The notes below the pieces were generated by a model. The model was not told where the DNA came from. It made no database searches and saw only the letters and a program-made list of their open reading frames with translations. Below, in pieces: positions 1 through 8,970 of a stretch of 64,000 nt of DNA. A program made the position numbers and the translations under genes. The stretch lies in NCBI GenBank assembly GCA_020634135.1, contig JACKCG010000002.1, positions 496,001 to 560,000 on the forward strand, written 5' to 3'. This stretch comes from Anaerolineaceae bacterium. GTDB lineage: Bacteria; Chloroflexota; Anaerolineae; Aggregatilineales; Phototrophicaceae. Each line of letters begins with the position of its first letter. Position 1 is the first letter of the stretch.

Positions 1-161
1 AAGTAATATTCCGCGATATACAGGTTGAGAATCAGGTCGGAATCGCAGACTACGGTTCCCATCATCATGTCATCATCCTGCGCGGAGACGGTGAATACCA
101 CCACGCTCAGCATCGCCGCGACGACGGCGACCAGCCCGAAACGAACCATAAAGTGACGCAT
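1..161 (-). CDS. Secreted protein, N-terminal part only (runs off window start)
   Basis: Only the first 53 codons are inside the window. The ATG at 159-161 is preceded by a strong ribosome binding site (AGGAGGT on the minus strand, about 171-177). The visible protein starts with a basic MRHFMVRF segment, then a hydrophobic stretch rich in Val and Ala, then a signal peptidase I-like SAQDD junction, so the product is probably exported by Sec. The mature part begins with an Asp/Met-rich run and a TVVCDSDLIL segment. The family cannot be decided from so little sequence. Confidence 0.75.
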   Translation of the reverse strand, partial: MRHFMVRFGLVAVVAAMLSVVVFTVSAQDDDMMMGTVVCDSDLILNLYIAEYY

Positions 162-355
162 CGTAAAACTACCTCCTGAACAATAGTGAACGAATATCCC
201 GCTGTCTTTGGCGGAACGTCCTTACCCTAATGCCAAAATCTAACGAAATACTTACGCTTGTGGGAGCTGGAAGATTCATTTGGGATAAGAGGTTGTACCT
301 TTGTACAGTTCCTGAACTGGCCTTCCGTTGTGTGATGTGAACCGGCATTTTCCCA

Positions 356-389
356 TATAATGCTATATATCGGGTTTTTCGATTATAAT
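356..389 (+). promoter_or_regulatory. Candidate -10 elements ahead of ankyrin gene
   Basis: The 300-base gap between the divergent genes holds two perfect TATAAT hexamers on the plus strand, at 356-361 and 384-389, 76 or more bases upstream of the ankyrin gene start at 465. Neither has a convincing -35 at 16-18 bases. Nothing else recognisable is seen in 162-464. Confidence 0.3.
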
Positions 390-464
390 CAGTGTGTTTC
401 TCCGATCACGTACTTTTTCCCATGTGTTTTCAATCCAAATCAACAGGTTTAATGGGGGTGTGTT

Positions 465-878
465 ATGGAAAGACCACCGGCACTTGAACCGGCACTCGTG
501 TCCGAGTTTGTGAGAGTGGCGCATGGCGACCTTGATGCCGTGACCGCTCTGCTGAACCGTGAACCCGGCTTACTGAATGCGGCCTGGGACTGGGGCGGCG
601 GGGACTGGGAAACCGGCCTGGGCGCGGCAGCCCATACCGGCAGCCGCAGTATCGCCCTGCATCTGCTGGGCGCGGGGGCACGAATTGACCTGTTCACGGC
701 GGCCATGCTCGGCCATTTGGAAACAGTCAAAGCCATCCTGACGGCGACTCCAGCGGCGCGACACAGTACCGGGGCGCATGGAATTCCGTTGATTGTCCAT
801 GCACGGGCGGGAGGTGACATCGCCGCGCCGGTTGTGGTCTACCTGGAATCGCTGGACGTTGATGACGGCGCAGGCTGA
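465..878 (+). CDS. Ankyrin-repeat protein
   Basis: This 137-residue protein belongs to a small bacterial ankyrin-repeat family. The signs are the recurrent pattern HGDLDAVTALL...PGLLNAAWDWGGGDWETGLGAAAHTG, split here by ellipsis, then ALHLLGAGARIDLFTAAMLGHLE with typical inner-helix residues. Two to three helical repeats are visible between residues 10 and 95. No signal peptide is present, so it is probably cytoplasmic and acts in protein-protein contacts; no enzyme motif is seen. The ATG at 465 follows a G-rich stretch (GGGGGTG) that can serve as a ribosome binding site. The aldo/keto reductase starts 29 bases downstream on the same strand, so co-transcription is likely. Confidence 0.75.
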   Translation: MERPPALEPALVSEFVRVAHGDLDAVTALLNREPGLLNAAWDWGGGDWETGLGAAAHTGSRSIALHLLGAGARIDLFTAAMLGHLETVKAILTATPAARHSTGAHGIPLIVHARAGGDIAAPVVVYLESLDVDDGAG

Positions 879-907
879 TAACTTTATTCGCAAAAAGGAG
901 ACAGACA

Positions 908-1960
908 ATGCGGTATAAATTACTGGGCAGCAGCGGACTGCGGGTTTCGGAACTGTGTTTGGGGACGATGACCTTTGGCGAAACCTGGGGCTGGGGTGCA
1001 TCTAAAGAGACCAGCCGCCAGCAGTTTGACCGGTTCGCAGAGGCCGGTGGCAACTTCATTGATACATCCGTCAACTATACCGACGGGACGAGCGAGGAAT
1101 TCCTGGGCGAGTTCCTGGACGGCCAGCGCGATCAGTTTGTGGTCGCCACCAAGTACAGCCTGACCACCCGCGACTCCACCGACCCCAATTACGGCGGGAA
1201 CAGCCGTAAGAACATGCGCCAGTCGGTAGAACGCAGCCTGAAGCGCCTGGGGACAGATTACCTGGACATCCTCTACCTGCATATGTGGGACTACCTGACG
1301 CCGGTTGAGGAAGTCATGCGTGGGTTGGATGATCTGGTGCGACAGGGAAAAGTGAACTATATTGCGATTTCCGACTCGCCATCCTATATCGTCGCGGAGG
1401 CCAACGCACGGGCAGAACTGCGCGGTTGGTCACGCTTCATTGGCCTGCAAATCCCGTATTCGCTGTTGGATCGTCATGTGGAACGGTCACTCCTGCCGAT
1501 GGCGAAACACTGGGATATGGCGGTGATGCCCTGGGGATTGCTGGAAGCGGGTATCCTGACTGGCAAATTCCTGCAAGAAGGTAACGAAGCGACCCGTATT
1601 GATCGGGAAAAACTGAAGTTAAGCGAAAAATCACTAGCTGTTGTCAAAACCGTTGTGGCTATCGGGGAGGAAGTTGGGCGTCCGGCATCCCAGGTGGCGG
1701 TGAACTGGGTGCGCCAGCAACAGAATAAGGCACAGATTATCCCGATTCTGGGCGCACGGACAGAGGCACAGCTTCAGGATAACCTGGCCTGCCTGGAATG
1801 GGAACTGAGCGCCGAACAGTTGCAGCGTTTGGACGAGGTGAGTGCGATTGAAATGGGCTTCCCGCACGGTTTCCTGGATAAAAACCCGTATATTTACGGC
1901 GCGACATTTGACAAATTGGACATCCATCGCTCAAATAATCACTACTATCGGAAACCCTAA
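908..1960 (+). CDS. Aldo/keto reductase
   Basis: A 350-residue NADPH-dependent aldo/keto reductase with a TIM-barrel fold, expected to reduce aldehydes or ketones in the cytoplasm. The catalytic tetrad is visible as Asp52 and Tyr57 (NFIDTSVNY), Lys82 (VATKYSL) and His125 (LYLHMWD). The N-terminal LGSSGLRVSELCLGTMTFG is typical of the YajO/Gsp69-like branch. AAGGAG lies about 8 bases before the ATG. The lactonase-like gene follows after 14 bases, so the two form an operon that may act on sugars or their lactones; that substrate link is inference. The real substrate cannot be read from sequence. Confidence 0.9.
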   Translation: MRYKLLGSSGLRVSELCLGTMTFGETWGWGASKETSRQQFDRFAEAGGNFIDTSVNYTDGTSEEFLGEFLDGQRDQFVVATKYSLTTRDSTDPNYGGNSRKNMRQSVERSLKRLGTDYLDILYLHMWDYLTPVEEVMRGLDDLVRQGKVNYIAISDSPSYIVAEANARAELRGWSRFIGLQIPYSLLDRHVERSLLPMAKHWDMAVMPWGLLEAGILTGKFLQEGNEATRIDREKLKLSEKSLAVVKTVVAIGEEVGRPASQVAVNWVRQQQNKAQIIPILGARTEAQLQDNLACLEWELSAEQLQRLDEVSAIEMGFPHGFLDKNPYIYGATFDKLDIHRSNNHYYRKP

Positions 1961-1974
1961 CCGGAAGCGAAACG

Positions 1975-2850
1975 ATGTCACCCACACCTGAACTGATTGC
2001 GAATTATGCCTGTCATACGGGCGAAAATCCCCTGTGGAATCCACTGGATAAACGGGTTTACTGGCTGGATATTCCGGCGGGGACGATTTTTCGGTATAAC
2101 CCCGCTACTGGCGCTCACGAGGTTTTCTATCGGGGCGATGTCATGGGCGGGTTCACGCTGCAAACCGATGGGTCACTGCTCTTGTTCGGTGTGGGTGGCG
2201 CGGTACGCCGCCTGCACCAGGGGAAAGTGACGACGCTGATTGAGTCGCTACCCGGAGAAGCGGGGAATCGCTTCAATGACGTAATGGCTGACCCCGCCGG
2301 GCGTGTCCTGTGCGGGACGATGCCGTTTGACACCGATACAGGCATCCCATCCGGCAGCCTGTATTTGCTGGATCACGATGGCGCAATCCGCAAGCTGCGT
2401 GACAATATCCGGCTATCGAACGGCATGGGCTTTAGTCCTGATCTCAAGACGTTTTACCACACCGACAGCCTGGCTCGTACCATCACGCAGTTTGAGTATG
2501 ATGCGGCGAGGGGTGATATTGCCAACCCGCAGCTTTTTGCCCAACGCGCACCAGGGCAGGGTGTCCCTGACGGCCTGACGGTGGATGCAGATGGGTTTGT
2601 CTGGTCAGCCGTGTGGGATGGCGCGCGGCTGGTGCGCTACGACCCGGAAGGCCGCATTGAACGTGAGATTCACTTCCCGGTCAAAAAGGTTTCCAGTCTG
2701 ACGTTTGGTGGCGATGACTACCGTGATATCTATGTGACGACTGCTGGCGGTGAAAACCCAGGGGAAAATGGCGAACTAGCAGGCGCGTTGTTTCGGCTGC
2801 GTCTGGGCATTCAGGGCAAGCCGGACTTTCTTTCAGCGTGTCGTGTCTGA
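1975..2850 (+). CDS. SMP-30/gluconolactonase-like protein
   Basis: A 291-residue six-bladed beta-propeller of the SMP-30/regucalcin/gluconolactonase family, whose members hydrolyse sugar lactones using one divalent metal. The metal-site residues known for the family are recognisable: Glu17 in GENPLW, an Asn in NRFNDV, the Asn in RLSNGMG and the Asp in VPDGLTVDADG. No signal peptide is present. It starts 14 bases after the aldo/keto reductase stop and is almost certainly co-transcribed with it. A lactone substrate is expected from the family; the exact one is unknown. Confidence 0.88.
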   Translation: MSPTPELIANYACHTGENPLWNPLDKRVYWLDIPAGTIFRYNPATGAHEVFYRGDVMGGFTLQTDGSLLLFGVGGAVRRLHQGKVTTLIESLPGEAGNRFNDVMADPAGRVLCGTMPFDTDTGIPSGSLYLLDHDGAIRKLRDNIRLSNGMGFSPDLKTFYHTDSLARTITQFEYDAARGDIANPQLFAQRAPGQGVPDGLTVDADGFVWSAVWDGARLVRYDPEGRIEREIHFPVKKVSSLTFGGDDYRDIYVTTAGGENPGENGELAGALFRLRLGIQGKPDFLSACRV

Positions 2851-2894
2851 AGCAGGCGGGTGAAATCCTTTTTCTTGCCACTTGCGGCCTCTGT

Positions 2895-2900
2895 TATAAT
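2895..2900 (+). promoter_or_regulatory. Candidate -10 element
   Basis: TATAAT, 38 bases before the ATG at 2938. The nearest -35-like TTGCCA (2875-2880) is only 14 bases away, so the assignment is weak. Confidence 0.3.
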
Positions 2901-2937
2901 GAATAAACTGTGATTGTTCTGACCGTTGGTGAGCTTG

Positions 2938-3594
2938 ATGACTGAGAATCCTACGCCTGAAACGCCCGAAGACGACCTGGCGCTGATTGCCCAGATAAAG
3001 GCCGCCCGCCGCGCGGAGCCTGAGCTTGCTGTGACGGAGTCAACGCCGCTGCCGCCGCCCTGGCTGCTCCAGCAATTTTATCAGAATGAGATTGATCTTG
3101 GCGCGGAACTGGCTACGCGCTTCCCGGATAGTCTGCTGCTCTCGGTGGGGCGTTTTCGCAGCGTGGGAGCGAAAACGCAGATTGGCGTTGCCAAACTCGC
3201 CACGCCGGATAACATGGCGACCCTGCTGATCGAGACGGATGCCACCACACACGCGGTACAGTTCACTTTTGCTTATAGCTCGGTGTATGCGCTGCGGTTT
3301 CGTATGGATACGTTAAGCGACCTGGATCGGGCGCGGTGGTTGGACCTCATGCGCCGCCCACAAGGCGGGCTGGCCTTTTTGTGGAGCCAATCCCGCTGGG
3401 CAGATGACTATATTATCTGTGCTGTACGCAATGGTTTCGCTCATCTGTATGCGTTTTCCCGCTTCGGCTACGAGGCGGCGATCCGCCTCGCTCCGGATGT
3501 CACCAAAAATCTGTTGGATTGGCTGGAAGCCTACTGGAAGCCCGTCCAGCCTAAGAAATCCAGCAGCGAGAAGCCGCCCCAGTTGGATTGGTAA
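2938..3594 (+). CDS. Conserved hypothetical protein
   Basis: A 218-residue cytoplasmic protein I cannot assign. The frame is open from a TTG at 2926, but the ATG at 2938 with GGTGAG about 4 bases upstream is the better start. The N-terminus is acidic and proline-rich (PTPETPEDD), followed by a mixed alpha/beta region with several Trp residues (LDLMRRPQGG, FLWSQSRWADDY) and a lysine-rich tail. There is no signal peptide, membrane segment or known catalytic motif. A TATAAT hexamer lies at 2895-2900, so it may have its own promoter. Confidence 0.65.
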   Translation: MTENPTPETPEDDLALIAQIKAARRAEPELAVTESTPLPPPWLLQQFYQNEIDLGAELATRFPDSLLLSVGRFRSVGAKTQIGVAKLATPDNMATLLIETDATTHAVQFTFAYSSVYALRFRMDTLSDLDRARWLDLMRRPQGGLAFLWSQSRWADDYIICAVRNGFAHLYAFSRFGYEAAIRLAPDVTKNLLDWLEAYWKPVQPKKSSSEKPPQLDW

Positions 3595-3609
3595 TCAATC
3601 GGGTGCGCT

Positions 3610-4116
3610 TCAGTCGCCCAGCGCCGCCCGCGCGTCCGGGGTGTTGATGCGGCGCAGCGCTTCGGCAGAAAACCGCTTCACGGCCTGGTCGCTGTCTTTG
3701 AGCGCCACCGTAAGCGCGGATACCGCCCGGTCATTGCCGATTTTCCCCAGGGCCTTCGCCGCCGCCCGGCGCACTGCCTTGTTGTCATCAAACAACGCCT
3801 TAATCAGCCCAGGTACAGCGGGGTTGCCGATCTGGATGAGCGCCCCGGTGACGGACACCCGCAGCCACATATCATCTGCCCGCAGCGCTTTGAGCAGCGT
3901 TGGTACGGCAGACTCGGCTTCATCGCCAATTTTGGAGAGCGCCTGCGCCGCCAGGTAGCGCGTGCCGGGGTCGGCCTCACGCAGCAGTCTGGTCAAATGG
4001 GGAACGGCGGGCGCATACTGGACTTCGCCTACGAAGGCGATGGCCGCAGTGCGTTCTTCTTCTGTGCCATCGGTGAGGTGGAGTAAAGCCTGTTCTAACC
4101 GGTCAAAATCGCTCAT
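3610..4116 (-). CDS. HEAT-repeat protein
   Basis: A 168-residue alpha-solenoid protein made of PBS-lyase-type HEAT repeats: RTAAIAFVGEVQYAPAVPHL, TRYLAAQALSKIGDEAES, LRVSVTGALIQIGNPAV, VRRAAAKALGKIGNDRAV and VKRFSAEALRRI. Each has the usual A-x-x-A-L-x-x-I-G core. Such proteins act as binding scaffolds and no enzyme activity is expected. The reading frame extends further upstream to 4224, but the repeat register and the MSDFDRLEQ segment make the ATG at 4114-4116 the likely start. It is convergent with the preceding hypothetical gene. Similar repeats occur in the MFS fusion at 22.6 kb and the gene at 61.5 kb. Confidence 0.82.
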   Translation of the reverse strand: MSDFDRLEQALLHLTDGTEEERTAAIAFVGEVQYAPAVPHLTRLLREADPGTRYLAAQALSKIGDEAESAVPTLLKALRADDMWLRVSVTGALIQIGNPAVPGLIKALFDDNKAVRRAAAKALGKIGNDRAVSALTVALKDSDQAVKRFSAEALRRINTPDARAALGD

Positions 4117-4234
4117 CGCTAACCCTGCTACTATGACGGTGGTGGTATTCTGGCGAAACACGCACCAGTGAACTATACACTGAACTGCCTTCACTGTTAA
4201 TACAGGTTTTGCTGAATATTGCATGAGTTTGCGG

Positions 4235-4262
4235 CTTTACTTTTGAAAAAGTGTGATATACT
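4235..4262 (+). promoter_or_regulatory. Candidate promoter for RNA helicase
   Basis: TATACT at 4257-4262 with CTTTAC at 4235-4240, spacing 16. It would give a leader of about 110 bases ahead of the helicase ATG. Long leaders are common for cold-induced DEAD-box genes, but no cold-box motif is recognised here. Confidence 0.35.
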
Positions 4263-4380
4263 GCTCTCGATAACACGGAACAAATACCACGCACCGCGCA
4301 TCCCGCGCTTTTCCGATTGAACAATTTTGCGATAGCCTTGCGTGTGTCGGCTATCGTTCCCATAGAACGAAAGAACAACA

Positions 4381-5730
4381 ATGCAATTTGAAGAACTTCA
4401 GCTCATTGAGCCGCTGCTGCGTGCTGTCCAGGCTGCGGGGTACACCCAGCCCACGCCGATTCAGGCTCAAGCGATCCCACTTGTTATGGATCAACGTGAC
4501 ATCCTCGGCTGCGCCCAGACTGGCACCGGCAAGACTGCCGCATTCGCCCTGCCCATTATCCAGCGGCTAGCCGCGACCAAACCGGCAGGGGGGCGTTATC
4601 TGCGGGCGCTGGTACTGGCCCCCACCCGCGAACTGGCGTCTCAGATCGGTGAGAGCTTTGATGTATACGGGCGGTTTACACCTGTCCGCCAGATCACGAT
4701 TTTCGGCGGTGTCAACCAGAAGCCGCAGGTTTCTCGCTTACAGCGCGGCGCGGATGTGCTGATCGCTACGCCGGGTCGCCTGCTCGACCTGATGGGGCAG
4801 GGATACGTCCGCCTGGATCGGTTAGAGTTCCTGGTGCTGGACGAGGCTGACCGGATGCTCGACATGGGTTTCATCCATGATGTACGCCGGATTATCGCCA
4901 AAGTCCCCCGGCAGCGGCAAACCCTGCTGTTTTCCGCAACCATGCCGCCTGATATTCAGGCGCTGGCTGACGATATTCTGACGAACCCGGCGCATGTGGC
5001 CGTGACGCCGGTTGCCTCCACCGTGGAGACCATCCAGCAGGCGGTGTACTTTGTCGAAAAGCCGCACAAGCCGGCGCTGCTGCAACACCTTCTGGACGAC
5101 AATGCGATGCAGCGGGTCCTGGTTTTCACCCGTACCAAACACGGCGCTAACAAGGTCGTGACCCAGTTGGGACGCGCATCGGTGAACGCCGAGGCCATTC
5201 ACGGCAATAAGTCTCAGTCGGCACGGGAACGGGCGCTGGCCGGGTTCAAGGCGGGCAAGATTCGTGTGCTGGTCGCTACCGATATCGCCTCGCGTGGGAT
5301 TGATGTGGATAACATCACCCATGTCGTCAACTATGACCTGCCGAATGAACCGGAAAGCTACGTGCATCGCATTGGCCGCACCGGACGGGCGGGGGCATCC
5401 GGCATGGCGTACTCGTTCTGTGATACGACAGAGCGCCCGTACCTGCGCGATATTGAGCGGCTGATCCAGCAGCATATCCCCAAAGAAGCGGGACACCCGT
5501 ATGAATCGCAGTCCGGCAGACCGGCGATCACCGACCTGACGCCGCGTAACGGGAACAGCCGCCCGTCCCGTCCTGGGAATTCTTCCGGCAACGGGCGCAA
5601 GAGCCAGGGACAGCCTGGGGGGAATAGCCGGGGGAATGGCGGCGGCAAGCCGCGTTCGCAGCGCCGCCGCAGCAATAACAACCGGGGCGGCTATCGTGGG
5701 AACAATGCTTCCCACGATAACAGCGGGTAA
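4381..5730 (+). CDS. DEAD-box ATP-dependent RNA helicase
   Basis: A 449-residue RNA helicase of the RhlE/CshA type that remodels RNA or RNP in the cytoplasm using ATP. All core motifs are present: Q motif TQPTPIQ (22-28), motif I AQTGTGKT (45-52), PTRELA (81-86), TPGR, DEAD (154-157), SAT (185-187), ATDIASRGIDV (299-309) and HRIGRTGR (329-336). The last 70 or so residues form an Asn/Gly/Arg/Ser-rich tail, typical of a disordered RNA-binding extension. The ATG at 4381 fits the Q-motif spacing. A good terminator follows at 5757, so the gene is probably monocistronic. Confidence 0.95.
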   Translation: MQFEELQLIEPLLRAVQAAGYTQPTPIQAQAIPLVMDQRDILGCAQTGTGKTAAFALPIIQRLAATKPAGGRYLRALVLAPTRELASQIGESFDVYGRFTPVRQITIFGGVNQKPQVSRLQRGADVLIATPGRLLDLMGQGYVRLDRLEFLVLDEADRMLDMGFIHDVRRIIAKVPRQRQTLLFSATMPPDIQALADDILTNPAHVAVTPVASTVETIQQAVYFVEKPHKPALLQHLLDDNAMQRVLVFTRTKHGANKVVTQLGRASVNAEAIHGNKSQSARERALAGFKAGKIRVLVATDIASRGIDVDNITHVVNYDLPNEPESYVHRIGRTGRAGASGMAYSFCDTTERPYLRDIERLIQQHIPKEAGHPYESQSGRPAITDLTPRNGNSRPSRPGNSSGNGRKSQGQPGGNSRGNGGGKPRSQRRRSNNNRGGYRGNNASHDNSG

Positions 5731-5756
5731 CACCGTTTGCACTCAATAGAAACATG

Positions 5757-5789
5757 CAGCGCTGGGGATGTCCTCGGCGCTGTTTTTGT
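5757..5789 (+). terminator. Intrinsic terminator after RNA helicase
   Basis: CAGCGC (5757-5762) pairs with GCGCTG (5777-5782), followed at once by TTTTT and TTGTT. Placed 27 bases after the helicase stop. Confidence 0.75.
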
Positions 5790-5809
5790 TGTCGGCTGTG
5801 AGCACAGTT

Positions 5810-6367
5810 CTAATCTGGGAATACTTCTCGCACGGCCAGCGTGAAACCGGGCAGGATGTCGCCACCGGTCAGGGTTGAATCGGTGTCGAAAGGCGTGCTA
5901 ATCATCCGCCCGTCCGCGTCGAGTTGCATCACGTAGACCATCTGCTCACCGGGATAAACTGCCCATACCTGGCGCGTCCCGGCGCGGAGATACTCATTCG
6001 TCTTTTTGAAGATATCCTCATCCGGTGAGACGACTTCCACCGCCAGGTCGGGCGCACTATCGAAGTGCTTCGGTAGTTGTGGGGCGCGGGCTTTGGCGAT
6101 AAATCCCACGTCTGGCTGCCGGACGCGATTATCCGCCAGCTTGAATCCACCATCGGCTCCGGTCACATAGCCCAGGTCATTAGGGATGACAAAGGCGTTC
6201 AGAAAATAGCCAATTCGCATAGCAACCACCGTATTGACCGGACTGGATGCGCCCATGTCTATAATCACTCCATCTTCCAGTTCGAGTCGCTTGTCCTCAT
6301 GCTCCGGAAGGCTGGCAAATGCCCAGAATTCCTCGGCAGTATAGTGTTTCTGTCGTTCTAAGACCAT
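5810..6367 (-). CDS. Uma2 family endonuclease-like protein (DUF820)
   Basis: A 185-residue protein of the Uma2/DUF820 family, which has a PD-(D/E)XK nuclease fold and is expanded in Cyanobacteria and Chloroflexota. Recognisable segments are YTAEEFWAFASLPEHED, LELEDGVII, VRQPDVGF (the catalytic Asp region), PDLAVEVVSPDED (Glu-x-x-Ser-Pro) and KTNEYLRAGTRQVWAVYP (Lys and the following Tyr). Biological role is unknown; a nuclease activity is inferred from fold only. The frame opens at a TTG at 6382, but the ATG at 6365-6367 with GGAG seven bases upstream is preferred. It is convergent with the helicase. Confidence 0.85.
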   Translation of the reverse strand: MVLERQKHYTAEEFWAFASLPEHEDKRLELEDGVIIDMGASSPVNTVVAMRIGYFLNAFVIPNDLGYVTGADGGFKLADNRVRQPDVGFIAKARAPQLPKHFDSAPDLAVEVVSPDEDIFKKTNEYLRAGTRQVWAVYPGEQMVYVMQLDADGRMISTPFDTDSTLTGGDILPGFTLAVREVFPD

Positions 6368-6439
6368 CAGGTTACTCCACAACGCCTACTGCCATTATAC
6401 GCGCTATGTGAAATGAGAATACGATACTTTTCGGGCTGT

Positions 6440-6532
6440 TGGCTACTGGCCTCTGGCTTTTTAGCACTTTAGCTGGTTAGGTTCTCTGGCTAACGAGCTA
6501 ATTAGCTATCAGGCTATCTTTTCCTGATAGCT
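6440..6532. repeat. Intergenic degenerate repeat with 10-bp hairpin
   Basis: The gap 6383-6608 has no gene. It contains a run of related short words (ggctactggcctctgg, ttagcactttagctgg, gctaacgagctaattagc) that recur in altered form at 28530-28635. It ends with a perfect 10-bp inverted repeat, AGCTATCAGG (6504-6513) and CCTGATAGCT (6523-6532). No U-tract follows on either strand, so a terminator role is unsupported. Confidence 0.45.
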
Positions 6533-6608
6533 GACAACGGAGGACTCGCCATCCTTTGCCGGAGAGACTTTATCCCAACCCACATCACATAGGCGTATCA
6601 TACATGAT

Positions 6609-7139
6609 TTACGTCTTAATCACCCAGTCGCCTTCTGGCATTTTCTCCCCGGCGCGGATATGCACCTTCAGGCGGTTTTCCGCCGGAGTAATCGGGCATG
6701 ACCAGTCGGGGCTGTAGGCGCAGTAGGGGTTATACGCCCGGTTGAAGTCCACATGGAAGCGGTTATCGCCTAAGTTTTCCGGTTCCAGGTAGCGCCCTGC
6801 TCCGTAGGTTTCCGTGCCTGCCCCGGCATCCACAAACGGCAGGAAGAAGCCGTAATCCGCCTCGAAAATCGTCAGTTTGGCTTCTTCACCATCTACTTTG
6901 AAGGTGAATGTCCCGTAGCGGCGGTGCTGGCGGGTGTCGCCGGTGGTGGTCTGGATAGCGACGATCTGTTCATCGGTAGAGGGTTCGACGGTGATGGTCA
7001 GGTCAAGCGCCGGGTTCGGGTCGTAGTAGCGCAGTCCAGTGAACGCCGCCTTCTGCTCCGGCGTGAGCGGGGACTGCGGGTGCTGTTTGAAGAACATATC
7101 ATTCTGGCGGCGCTGCGCCAGGAGTTGTTCAGGTGTCAT
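6609..7139 (-). CDS. DUF1684 family protein
   Basis: A 176-residue DUF1684 protein. The diagnostic C-terminal block is clear: RFHVDFNRAYNPYCAYSPDW followed by CPITPAENRLKVHIRAGEK. The N-terminal half has the expected LRYYDPNPALDLTITV and the central FKVDGEEAKLTIFEADYG strand region. Members are found in many bacteria without a proven function. The ATG at 7137-7139 is chosen because GAGGGGAA lies about 8 bases upstream; two upstream ATGs in frame lack this. It sits 61 bases downstream of prolyl-tRNA synthetase on the same strand. Confidence 0.85.
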   Translation of the reverse strand: MTPEQLLAQRRQNDMFFKQHPQSPLTPEQKAAFTGLRYYDPNPALDLTITVEPSTDEQIVAIQTTTGDTRQHRRYGTFTFKVDGEEAKLTIFEADYGFFLPFVDAGAGTETYGAGRYLEPENLGDNRFHVDFNRAYNPYCAYSPDWSCPITPAENRLKVHIRAGEKMPEGDWVIKT

Positions 7140-7200
7140 GGAGCTTCCCCTCATTGTTCTCATATATTTCCATCATTCGACGCCCCGCCCGGCACGGGTC

Positions 7201-8970
7201 TTACGCTGATTCTTCGGGATACGGCACATCCACTACATCTGCGTCAATCGCGGCTTGCAGGGCGGCCAGTTCCGCTTTGACCGTATGCACGACATCCTCC
7301 ACCGGGACAATCGTGATGTCTTTGCTGTCGCGCCGCTTGAGTTCCACACCACCTTTATCCAACGCCCGTTTGCCCACCGTCAACCGCAGCGGGATACCAA
7401 TCAGGTCGGCATCGTTGAATTTCACGCCAGGGCGCTCGTTGCGGTCATCGTACAGTACCTCGATTCCGGCGGCTTGCATATCGGCGTAAAGCTGTTCCGC
7501 TGTCGCTTCGACCTCGGTTTCGCCATCGCCGCGCACCAGGACGATATAGACGTGATAGGGCGCGACACTCACCGGCCAGATCAACCCGTGATCGTCGTTA
7601 TGCGCCTCGGCGACGCAGGCCATCAGGCGGCCAATGCCGATACCGTATGACCCCATGATAATCGGTTTCTCTTCGCCGTTGGCGTCCAGGTAGGTCGCCC
7701 GCATACTGTCGCTGTAGCGCGTGCCGAGCTTGAAGATGTTGCCCACTTCCACGCCGCGCACGGTACTGAGTGGCTGGCCGCAGTCAGGACAGGCGTCGCC
7801 TTCGCGGGCGGCGGTGATGTCCGTCACGATGTCCGCTTTGTAGTCGCGCCCGTAGTTGACATTGAGCAGGTGATACCCGGCTTCGTTCGCGCCAGCGACC
7901 AGATTGGGCGACTCTGGAATCAGGTCATCCACTACCACCAGCGCGTTTTTCACGCCCACCGCCGACCCATAACCGGGGACAGCGCCTACCGCCCGGATTT
8001 CGTCTTCCGTCGCCGGGCGCAGCGTCTTCGCCTTGACCGCGTTGGCGAGTTTCATGTCGTTGACTTCCATGTCGCCGCGCAGGATTGCCAGCACGAACTG
8101 CTCACCCTCTGCTCGTGTCGCCATGACAAAATAGGCTTTGGCCGTTTTGGCTTCGGGGATGTTGAGGAAGGCCGCCAGCGACGCAATGGTGGTCGTCCCC
8201 GGCGTTTCGACCTTTTCCAGCGGCAGCGGCGCGTCCTGCTCCGGCGCGGGCTTGCGGAAACGGGCGACTTCCCGGTTGGCGGCATAACCACAGTTATCGC
8301 ACACCAGCAGCGTATCCTCGCCGATGGGCGTCAGGTACATGAACTCGTGCGCCATCCGCCCGCCCATCATGCCGGTATCTGACTTCACAGCGATGGTTGG
8401 CAGCCCGCACCGGCTGTAAATGCGGAAGTAGGCCGTATAGTGGGCGCGGTACTGTTTATCCAGCCCATCCCAGCCGGTATCCAGGCTGTAGCTGTCCTTC
8501 ATCGTGAACTCGCGCACGCGGATCAATCCGGCGCGGGGGCGGGGTTCGTCGCGCCACTTTGTCTGTATCTGGTAGACCAGGAGTGGCATCTGCCGGTACG
8601 AGCGGATCTCCTTTCGCGCCAGATCGGTCACGACTTCCTCATGCGTCATCGCCAGCGCCATATCCCGCCCGGCGCGATCCTGAAAACGTCCCATCTCCGG
8701 GCCGATCTGCCCCCAGCGCCCGGTTTCCTGCCAGATGTCCGCCGGATGAATGACCGGCATGGTGATCTCCTGGCCGCCGATGGCATCCATCTCCTGGCGA
8801 ACAACCGCCTCAATTTTGTGCATGACGCGGCGTGCCAGTGGCAGATAGCTGAAAATCCCGGCGGCTAACGGACGGATATATCCGGCGCGTACCAGCAGTT
8901 TATGGCTGGCAATATCGGTATCGCCGGGCGCGTCACGGAGCGTCTGGCTGAAGAGCTGACTCATTCGCAT
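7201..8970 (-). CDS. proS: Prolyl-tRNA synthetase
   Basis: A 589-residue class II aminoacyl-tRNA synthetase that charges tRNA-Pro. It has the bacterial-type architecture: catalytic core with RMSQLFSQTLRDAP at the N-terminus, TWK-free class II motifs including WRDEPRPRAGLIRVREFTMK around residues 140-160, a YbaK-like editing insertion (about 230-390), then the core returns with MGSYGIGIGRLMACVAE and ends in the anticodon-binding domain (VYIVLVRGDGE, EVLYDDRNERPGVKFNDADL). Length matches the E. coli type. The ATG at 8970 has GGAG 9 bases upstream. DUF1684 follows. No leader peptide or T-box is seen upstream. Confidence 0.95.
   Translation of the reverse strand: MRMSQLFSQTLRDAPGDTDIASHKLLVRAGYIRPLAAGIFSYLPLARRVMHKIEAVVRQEMDAIGGQEITMPVIHPADIWQETGRWGQIGPEMGRFQDRAGRDMALAMTHEEVVTDLARKEIRSYRQMPLLVYQIQTKWRDEPRPRAGLIRVREFTMKDSYSLDTGWDGLDKQYRAHYTAYFRIYSRCGLPTIAVKSDTGMMGGRMAHEFMYLTPIGEDTLLVCDNCGYAANREVARFRKPAPEQDAPLPLEKVETPGTTTIASLAAFLNIPEAKTAKAYFVMATRAEGEQFVLAILRGDMEVNDMKLANAVKAKTLRPATEDEIRAVGAVPGYGSAVGVKNALVVVDDLIPESPNLVAGANEAGYHLLNVNYGRDYKADIVTDITAAREGDACPDCGQPLSTVRGVEVGNIFKLGTRYSDSMRATYLDANGEEKPIIMGSYGIGIGRLMACVAEAHNDDHGLIWPVSVAPYHVYIVLVRGDGETEVEATAEQLYADMQAAGIEVLYDDRNERPGVKFNDADLIGIPLRLTVGKRALDKGGVELKRRDSKDITIVPVEDVVHTVKAELAALQAAIDADVVDVPYPEESA

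Noticed and set aside
4822..5742. 306-residue frame antisense to the RNA helicase
   Set aside because: Shadow of a helicase with all motifs intact; low-complexity composition reflecting the Gly/Arg/Asn tail.
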